The notes under the pieces were generated by a model. That model had not been told where the DNA came from. It saw only the letters and a program-made list of their open reading frames with translations, and ran no database searches. Made by a program: the position numbers and the translations under genes. 64,000 nt of DNA, from positions 143,030 through 207,029 of the forward strand of contig NZ_JROZ02000004.1 of the NCBI RefSeq assembly GCF_000765665.2. The letters run 5' to 3'. Of this stretch, positions 58,369 through 64,000 are shown piece by piece. Each line of letters begins with the position of its first letter. Position 1 is the first letter of the stretch. This stretch comes from Helicobacter sp. MIT 05-5293. GTDB taxonomy: Bacteria > Campylobacterota > Campylobacteria > Campylobacterales > Helicobacteraceae.

Positions 58369-59103
58369 TTAAAGACAGAGATTAGGAGGTAAAGGCGAGG
58401 TAATTTCTACGCCAAGAAGTGCGATTTTATGTGCATGGAGCATCAAACGCTTAGCACTAGAATCTTTTGCATAAATGCGATCACCCACAATAGGGTGTTG
58501 GATACTTTGGAGATGCACACGAATCTGATGTGTCCGCCCTGTTTTGATCACGACTTTTAATAATGTTTTTTTACCCACTATGCCAATAGGTGTAATCTGC
58601 GTAAAAGATTCTAAGCCTTGTTTGTCAATACGAGATCTTGCAAAACCTTTTTTCTTACTTGTAGAAATAGGCGTATCAATATCCATAGGTTGTGCAATGA
58701 TCCCTTGCACAAGGCAACGATATTCTTTATAGACCTCATTTTTTTTAAACGCTTCTTTAGCCTGTTGATGAAATGCGCTCCCCTCTTTAATGAGCAAAAT
58801 CACACCGCTTGTCTCTTGGTCAAGACGATGCAATAAGCTCCAACCCTCAAACATCTTAGCAAGTGCGTAAGATTCTATAAATGCAGGTTTATCAATTGCA
58901 AGAAGATCATCATTCTCAAAAAGGATATGAGGCTTACGCACTTCGAGAATCTCAAACTTACTCGAATACGGGACTTCCAAACGCGCAATACTTATTTTTT
59001 TGCCGTTAAGCATCACTAGCCCACTATCGATGAGGGATTTTGCCTGTTTATGGGAAAGATTATGATTTAAGGCGAGAATCTTATAGGCTTTATCGGTTTG
59101 CAT
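58369..59103 (-). CDS. RluA-family pseudouridine synthase (HP0956-like)
   Basis: RNA pseudouridine synthase of 244 residues from the ATG at 59103. An S4-like N-terminal part (about 1-60) precedes the catalytic domain with HRLDQETSGVI (catalytic Asp near residue 99) and VVIKTGRTHQIRVH. It overlaps the 3' end of waaA by 14 bases. A longer frame from 59157 lies deeper in waaA. The target RNA cannot be predicted. Confidence 0.88.
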   Translation of the reverse strand: MQTDKAYKILALNHNLSHKQAKSLIDSGLVMLNGKKISIARLEVPYSSKFEILEVRKPHILFENDDLLAIDKPAFIESYALAKMFEGWSLLHRLDQETSGVILLIKEGSAFHQQAKEAFKKNEVYKEYRCLVQGIIAQPMDIDTPISTSKKKGFARSRIDKQGLESFTQITPIGIVGKKTLLKVVIKTGRTHQIRVHLQSIQHPIVGDRIYAKDSSAKRLMLHAHKIALLGVEITSPLPPNLCL

Positions 59104-60322
59104 GGGTGATCTTTTCAAGAAGTTGGTGGAGTTTGTCATCACTAGCACATTCCACACTGCTTTGAGATAAATTTTTATGATTTAAAAGAGTTTCTTCAAG
59201 TTTCTCGGGAGGAATGATATAAGCATTTTTTACACATTCAAAAAGTGCGCGTTGATTAAAGATATATTCCCCGCTAATCAATTTAGTATGAAAAAAAGCT
59301 GGTTCAAGCGGATTGTGTCCACCGACTTTTGCAAATGCTCCACCTAAAATCACCACATCACTGATTGCATAAAGATTCACAAGCTCTCCTAAAACATCGA
59401 CAAGAATCACCTCCGCGGATTCTATCGCTTCTAAACCTTTTTGTGAAAATCTTGCCACACGCAGTGAGCTTTGCAAAAGGGATTGATAAACATCTGAAAA
59501 TCGCTCGGGGTGTCGAGGCGCAATAAGAAGTATCGCATCGGGCGTTGTCTTTTTGAGAGACATAAAGGCTTGCAAAATCAGTTTTTCTTCGCCTTTGTGA
59601 GTGCTTGCTCCCATCACCACAAAAGCAGGAGGTTTGACATAAGATTTACCCAACTTTGGAGCATTTAACACCTTGAGATTCCCAAATACTTCGACATTAT
59701 GCGCACCTACCATTTCTAATCGGCTTTTGTCAAGCTGACTTTGCGCAAGGACAGAATCTATTGTCTTAAAAACACCCCGATAAAACCACTTCAAACGCAA
59801 ATAATTTTTTAATGAGCGTTCGGAAATACGCGCATTAATCAGCATTGTATGGGCATTATGTGCTTTAGCAACAAAAAAAAGCATTTTCCAAATCTCTGCT
59901 TCCGTAACTATAAGACATTTCAATTCGTCCAAATAGCGATTCCAAACAGGCAGAAACAATTCAAAAGGCAAATATTTAACCATCACTTGCCCTTTTTCTT
60001 CTTGATGCCCCAAATCCTTTGAATCGGATGTTTCATAAAGACGCTTGGCTTCTTCATATCCTGTTTGTGTAATGGTTGTAATCAGAATCGTTGTGTGCGT
60101 TTTTTTGAGGGCTGAAATAATGGGTTCAAGAGATTTAACCTCACCAAATGAACAAGCGTGAAACCAATAATGTGGTTTGTAGGTGAGATTCAAATCACGC
60201 GTAAAAAAACGCGCTGGCAAGGAATATCTGTGTTTTTGACGAAAGCTACTTATCACCAAAAAAGGAAGTGCGATAAGATAAACAAATACACAAAGTAAAT
60301 AATACCCATAAGGAAATCGCAA
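59090..60322 (-). CDS. waaA: 3-deoxy-D-manno-octulosonic acid transferase
   Basis: Adds Kdo to lipid A precursor at the inner membrane. It has 410 residues with one N-terminal membrane anchor (about 5-24). The family's HACSFGEVKSLEPII segment, VTEAEIWKMLF and MGASTHKGEE are visible, with HNPLEPA near the C-terminus. Order waaA, HP0958-like, NIF3-like matches H. pylori HP0957-HP0959. It overlaps the pseudouridine synthase gene. Confidence 0.95.
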   Translation of the reverse strand: MRFPYGYYLLCVFVYLIALPFLVISSFRQKHRYSLPARFFTRDLNLTYKPHYWFHACSFGEVKSLEPIISALKKTHTTILITTITQTGYEEAKRLYETSDSKDLGHQEEKGQVMVKYLPFELFLPVWNRYLDELKCLIVTEAEIWKMLFFVAKAHNAHTMLINARISERSLKNYLRLKWFYRGVFKTIDSVLAQSQLDKSRLEMVGAHNVEVFGNLKVLNAPKLGKSYVKPPAFVVMGASTHKGEEKLILQAFMSLKKTTPDAILLIAPRHPERFSDVYQSLLQSSLRVARFSQKGLEAIESAEVILVDVLGELVNLYAISDVVILGGAFAKVGGHNPLEPAFFHTKLISGEYIFNQRALFECVKNAYIIPPEKLEETLLNHKNLSQSSVECASDDKLHQLLEKITHANR

Positions 60323-60342
60323 CTGCTTATCCTCACAGAATC

Positions 60343-61086
60343 TTAAGCTTCTGCCTTAGTTTTTGAAGACACTTTTGCCTTATCTGTAGGGACATAGAGA
60401 ATCCGACCACAATGTGGGCAATTAATAATATCATTACCCTTTAAAATCTCCGCATAAATCGTATCGTTTAATCTGATAAAGCAACCGCCACAGGCTTGCT
60501 TAAAAACAGGGACAACGCTCGTATTCAACGCCCAACGTCTGATTTTGGCATAAAAACTTGTAATTTTATTGTCCATTTGTGCGACAAGTGCTTCTTTTTG
60601 ATCGAAGAGATTTTGTTGTATTGCTTTGATTTCTTGCACCTTACTTTGGGTTTGGCTTTCTAGCACATCAATTTCTTCTTGCAAAGACTGAATCTGACTT
60701 TCAAGGTTTGCCTTTTCTTCTTCTTTTGCGCTTTTCACAGCTTCTAACCGCTGAATCTCATTATTAGAATGTGTCATATTCTCTTTAGCAATATCTTCTT
60801 CTATATCAAGTGCGCGCAATTCTTTTTCGGTCTTAATATCCTTTTGTTTTTTAGCGATAGTATCTAACTTCAATGATGTTTCTTGGATATTTCTATCATG
60901 ATGGGCAATCTCTAAATTGATGCTATTATACTCTTGATGAAGATTCTCGATATTTTTGAGAATCTGATTTTTTTGTCGAATCTTCTCATCAAGTTCTTTA
61001 CGCACTTCATCAATTTTCGGTCCCAAATCGTCAATTTGTTTATCAAAATTTGCCACCTCAATCAAATCTCGTAAGTGTTTATTCAT
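60343..61086 (-). CDS. Coiled-coil zinc-ribbon protein (HP0958-like)
   Basis: Protein of 247 residues with a long coiled coil (about 10-175) and a C-terminal zinc ribbon (CGGC and CPHC, about 200-230). H. pylori HP0958 of this architecture interacts with sigma-54 (RpoN) and binds flaA mRNA, so a role in flagellar gene control is probable. It follows the NIF3-like gene by 58 bases and precedes waaA. Confidence 0.9.
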   Translation of the reverse strand: MNKHLRDLIEVANFDKQIDDLGPKIDEVRKELDEKIRQKNQILKNIENLHQEYNSINLEIAHHDRNIQETSLKLDTIAKKQKDIKTEKELRALDIEEDIAKENMTHSNNEIQRLEAVKSAKEEEKANLESQIQSLQEEIDVLESQTQSKVQEIKAIQQNLFDQKEALVAQMDNKITSFYAKIRRWALNTSVVPVFKQACGGCFIRLNDTIYAEILKGNDIINCPHCGRILYVPTDKAKVSSKTKAEA

Positions 61087-61144
61087 TGTGCTTTCCTTAT
61101 GCTTTATTTTGTGTCAAGATGCCCTGCTAATGCCTTTTGCCAAA

Positions 61145-61924
61145 TCAACAAAAACAGAACGGATTTTTACAATCCGTAATTATAGCGTTATATCCTTCAT
61201 TTTGCAAAATAGAATCAAAAATTTGCACGAAATATTTTTCACTCTCATAATGCCCCATATCAATCAAACTTAACCCCATACTTTTCGCTATCATCGCATC
61301 GTGATGCTTAATATCTGCAGTAATAAGACATACATTATCTTTATGAGTAATGTCATACATCAGTGAGCAACCACTCCCGCACACGACATAAGCATAAGAA
61401 ATCATATCATCTTTAGAATCTTTCTCTGCTTTGACAAAATTAACCAAAGGAGCGTGAATCTTTTGCTTGACTTGCTGGGCGAGCGTAGTAAGATTCACAG
61501 GCTCTAGCTTCCCTTGCATCATCAACTCATTGTCATCAGGTTTAAAATGCGAAAATCCCAACACTTGATGCGTAAGGTAAGCATTTAAATGACTTTTATC
61601 AAAATTCGTATGAAGGCTTAAGACGCAACATTCTTTTTGAATCAAGATTTGCGCAATATTAGCAGGATAAGTTTCATAAATAAAATTTTTAAGAGGGCGG
61701 AAAAAAAGCGGGTGATGCGTGATGACAAGCGTCTTGGGAGAGAGCCTAAGGGCAATCTCATAAGTAAGCTCCAGACACACAACAAGCGAGTTGCAAGAAG
61801 ATTCTATAGAACCTAGATTCAGACCGCTATTATCCCATGATTCTTGTGTGGCAAAAGGAGAAATACAATCACACAATGTATAAATCTCTCTAACATTAAA
61901 TTTGTGCAAAGACAACGGAGGCAT
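61145..61924 (-). CDS. NIF3-like GTP cyclohydrolase I type 2 family protein
   Basis: Metal-binding protein of 259 residues from the ATG at 61924, preceded by AAAGGGA. Characteristic motifs are SWDNSGLNLG, VITHHPLFFRPLKNF with its metal-binding His pair, and a C-terminal ADIKHHDAM with IDMGHYESE. Despite the database name, the biochemical function is unsettled. It is the counterpart of HP0959, upstream of the HP0958-like gene. Confidence 0.9.
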   Translation of the reverse strand: MPPLSLHKFNVREIYTLCDCISPFATQESWDNSGLNLGSIESSCNSLVVCLELTYEIALRLSPKTLVITHHPLFFRPLKNFIYETYPANIAQILIQKECCVLSLHTNFDKSHLNAYLTHQVLGFSHFKPDDNELMMQGKLEPVNLTTLAQQVKQKIHAPLVNFVKAEKDSKDDMISYAYVVCGSGCSLMYDITHKDNVCLITADIKHHDAMIAKSMGLSLIDMGHYESEKYFVQIFDSILQNEGYNAIITDCKNPFCFC

Positions 61925-62007
61925 TCTATCCCTTTGATTAGATTTTATAACCATATTGTAGCTTAATTTTGATAGAATCCGCTTCAATTATTTAGCGAAG
62001 GATTTTA

Positions 62008-63069
62008 TTGAGAGCAATTACTTTCTTTTGGCTTGCGTTTGGAGCAGCAGCATATTTGATGTATTATGTCTATGCTATCTATTTAATGGACATACTGATT
62101 GCACTTCTCATCTGCATCGCGACCTACGGGCTACATAACTTCATCTCCAAACATATTCGATTCCCTATCATAGCTGCCTTATTAAGTGTTGCAATACTCG
62201 TCCTGCTTTTAGTCGTGCCCTTTTTCTTTTTGATAAAATCTATCGTGGTTTCTGCCACAGAGATCAATCCCACGGATTTTACGCATTTTATAGAAGGCAC
62301 AAAAACACAGATTCTCTCATTGTTTGTTTCATTCCCCGAAATCGAGCGCAAAGTCGCAGATGTGCTAAGCAATATTTCTGCCTCATCGATTCTAAGCTAT
62401 GGTTTAAATTTTAGCTCACAACTTGGAAAATCAAGTCTCAATTTTATCATTGATACCGGCTTTATTGTGGTGTTTTTATTCTTTTATTTTTTGTATGGGA
62501 AACAAGCCTATGAGTATATCTTGGCTCTCATTCCTTTTGAAAATACCCAAACCACAGATGTGTTAAACGAAGTAACAAGTGTGATTAAAGTCGTATTTTA
62601 TACTTCACTTGTCAATATCGTCTTGCAAGGCTTTGCGTTTGGTGTGATGATTGCATTTTTTGGGTATGACGGAGCATTTTTTGGCGCACTTTATGGCTTT
62701 GCCTCGCTTGTCCCTGTTGTAGGAGGAGGGCTTGTGTGGTTGCCTTTGGCTGGATATGAATTTTATCTAGGACACACGAAAAATGCAATCATTATCGCTC
62801 TGTATGCCTTGTCTATCTGTGCGGTGTTTATTGATAATATCATCAAGCCTATTTTGATTGGCATCATAAACAAAAAGATTCTCAAAACATCAGTGAGAAT
62901 CAATGAGCTTGTCATATTTTTCGCGATTTTAGCTGGGCTTACAAGCTTTGGATTCTGGGGGATTATTCTTGGACCTGCAATTACTGCTTTATTTATTTCA
63001 TTGCTTCGTATTTATCGCAAACAAATGACTAAAGAATCGCTTGATACTCCTAAAAGTGGTGAGGCATAG
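62008..63069 (+). CDS. AI-2E (PerM/TqsA) family transporter
   Basis: Inner-membrane protein of 353 residues with about seven to eight membrane segments and the family's central amphipathic part (ALIPFENTQTTDVLNEV). The C-terminal IGIINKKILKTSVRINELVIFF and FWGIILGPAITALF are typical of PerM/TqsA. The start is TTG after GAAGGA. Members export varied small molecules; the substrate here is unknown. Confidence 0.85.
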   Translation: MRAITFFWLAFGAAAYLMYYVYAIYLMDILIALLICIATYGLHNFISKHIRFPIIAALLSVAILVLLLVVPFFFLIKSIVVSATEINPTDFTHFIEGTKTQILSLFVSFPEIERKVADVLSNISASSILSYGLNFSSQLGKSSLNFIIDTGFIVVFLFFYFLYGKQAYEYILALIPFENTQTTDVLNEVTSVIKVVFYTSLVNIVLQGFAFGVMIAFFGYDGAFFGALYGFASLVPVVGGGLVWLPLAGYEFYLGHTKNAIIIALYALSICAVFIDNIIKPILIGIINKKILKTSVRINELVIFFAILAGLTSFGFWGIILGPAITALFISLLRIYRKQMTKESLDTPKSGEA

Positions 63070-63134
63070 ACAAAATAAAGGCTAGGTTTGCCTCACAGAA
63101 TCTGAAACATTCCCTAGCCCATTAAGAAGTAAAA

Positions 63135-63737
63135 TTATTTGCATATGGCGTCTTTTTCCATTTTAGGTTTAAGAAAACCAAAGCCATAAATCATCATTGA
63201 CGCTTGAGCCAAAATCGCAACAATAATACTGATAACATTGACATTAAAAGATACAAGATCGTTTGACAAGAAATACCATATCATATAAATCGCAACAGGG
63301 ATATTAAGCAATATACTGATTATAAGCCCGGGATTATATTTGCGTCCAAATTTAAAAAACATCACCACATGGGCAAACGCATTTAAAAATGAAAAATATG
63401 CCGTCCATAAGCCCCATTCAAGACCAAAAAAATGCGCAATAACCGCCGAAAAAGGCATAGCGAAATAAACAAGTGGAATATTAATCCAAAAAGACCCAAC
63501 TTTACTCAATGGATATTCGGCTTGATTGGAACTCATCATATTGCGATTAAAAAATTCTAAGAATCCACCCGGCAAAATATACTCTTCAAATTCATGAATC
63601 CAATAAATAATACCTTGTAGCCATATCAGATATAGCGCATAATTCGCATCTCTCACATACAAAAAAACCAAGATAAATGTATAAATTGCCAAGAACGGAG
63701 TTGCCCTCATCCAATTGTCATAAAGCCATTTTTTCAT
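63135..63737 (-). CDS. HXXEE-domain membrane protein
   Basis: Integral membrane protein of 200 residues with about five membrane segments. The motif HEFEEY (His-x-x-Glu-Glu) near residue 48 defines the HXXEE domain, whose function is unknown. It has a strong ribosome-binding site (GGGAGG). Its TATAAT lies just downstream of a run of 14 T, so transcription may be phase-variable. It is a single gene between the transporter and the chemoreceptor end. Confidence 0.75.
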   Translation of the reverse strand: MKKWLYDNWMRATPFLAIYTFILVFLYVRDANYALYLIWLQGIIYWIHEFEEYILPGGFLEFFNRNMMSSNQAEYPLSKVGSFWINIPLVYFAMPFSAVIAHFFGLEWGLWTAYFSFLNAFAHVVMFFKFGRKYNPGLIISILLNIPVAIYMIWYFLSNDLVSFNVNVISIIVAILAQASMMIYGFGFLKPKMEKDAICK

Positions 63738-63772
63738 TAAAACCTCCCTATATCATATTTTTAAAAGTCAAG

Positions 63773-63794
63773 ATTATATCAAAAAAAAAAAAAA
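63773..63794 (-). promoter_or_regulatory. -10 box abutting a T14 tract, promoter of the HXXEE gene
   Basis: On the minus strand T14 is followed by GA and TATAAT. The tract fills the region just upstream of the -10, where its length would affect promoter geometry. The ATG lies about 36 bases downstream of the -10. The gap 63738-63900 holds no gene that I can see. Confidence 0.6.
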
Positions 63795-63900
63795 CGCTCA
63801 CATAGCATCTCAACTTCATTAAACTGCACCGACTTAGGTTTCTGTAGTCCATGACAGAATCTAAGTTTTTAGAATCCCCAAAGAAACCATTGTATCCTTA

Positions 63901-64000
63901 TTAAAACCTCTTCTTATTCACATCATCTAAAATATCTTTAGCAACCTTATCTACTCTCTCACTGATTTCAGAGCTTGCATTAGCAATCTCTACATTCTCT
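63901..64000 (-). CDS. Methyl-accepting chemotaxis protein, C-terminal end (partial)
   Basis: Last 32 codons of a minus-strand gene that enters from the right edge. The end reads NVEIANASSEISERVDKVAK followed by a short acidic segment and NKKRF, like the C-terminal adaptation and tail region of Helicobacter Tlp receptors. The rest of the protein is outside the window, so its sensor domain is unknown. Confidence 0.65.
   Translation of the reverse strand, partial: ENVEIANASSEISERVDKVAKDILDDVNKKRF

Noticed and set aside
1..64000. CRISPR arrays, insertion sequences, prophage or integrative elements
   Set aside because: I saw no regularly spaced repeats, no transposase or integrase frames, and no duplicated tRNA ends.

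Overview
The window is chromosomal DNA from a Helicobacter, most likely an enterohepatic species related to H. hepaticus or H. cinaedi rather than H. pylori. The evidence is AT-rich DNA, epsilonproteobacterial gene orders, and hallmark genes: hobA (the DnaA-binding protein of this group), an HP0958-type zinc-ribbon flagellar protein, futalosine-pathway mqnD, lutABC with an LldP-type permease, and homopolymeric G tracts that switch surface-glycan genes. The assignment to genus is firm; the species is inferred. There is no rRNA operon, prophage, insertion sequence or CRISPR array. The window has two tRNAs.

Layout. 1-3341 (minus): a phosphoethanolamine transferase that runs off the left edge, preceded by a two-gene ABC transporter. 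3459-3880: ribosomal protein S21, then tRNA-Arg(GCG) on the opposite strand. 3987-9988 (minus): cell-envelope and division genes rodA, a CAU-anticodon tRNA, ppiD, ftsA and ftsZ, followed by a second, internally deleted ftsZ copy. 10053-19374 (plus): pseudouridine synthase, FN3 lipoprotein, trmB, ftsE, ftsX, an EnvC-like factor, then the flagellar cap operon flaG-fliD-fliS-fliT-like behind a clear sigma-28 promoter. 19505-23148: HU, gpsA (minus), a small outer-membrane protein (minus), gatB. 23302-26484: a phase-variable glycan island. 26562-31303: lactate permease divergent from lutABC. 31320-34564: modE and a molybdate transporter with a free-standing Mop protein. 34585-39254: mqnD (minus), recA, eno, a DivIC-like protein, an AMIN-domain protein, aroK. 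39303-44748 (minus): a CznCBA-type heavy-metal RND efflux system. 44814-49896 (minus): rppH, lysC, hobA, holB, folP and an HP1233-like gene. 50054-53278 (plus): hemW and a phase-variable LTA-synthase-like sulfatase. 53305-61924 (minus): NIF3-like, HP0958-like, waaA, rluA-type synthase, gltA, rplY, pth, lptF/G, atpB, thiE-like. 62008-64000: a PerM/AI-2E transporter, an HXXEE membrane protein behind a T14 promoter tract, and the 3' end of a chemotaxis receptor.

The most interesting block is 23302-26484. A UDP-xylose synthase gene lies between an ATP-grasp (TupA-like) gene and a GT90 (CAP10-type) glycosyltransferase gene. Both flanking genes carry a G11 tract that puts them out of frame, and both would be full length with G10. 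I infer a phase-variable xylosylation module for LPS or capsule whose sugar donor is made constitutively while the two users are switched. A third G tract (G9, in frame) lies in the LTA-synthase-like gene, and a T14 tract abuts the -10 box of the HXXEE gene.

Two other structural oddities stand out. The rodA reading frame has no stop before the adjacent tRNA gene and terminates in that tRNA's anticodon loop, so tRNA 5' processing would create a non-stop rodA message. The second ftsZ copy has lost the GTPase signature but keeps an open frame through many substitutions and frame-preserving indels.
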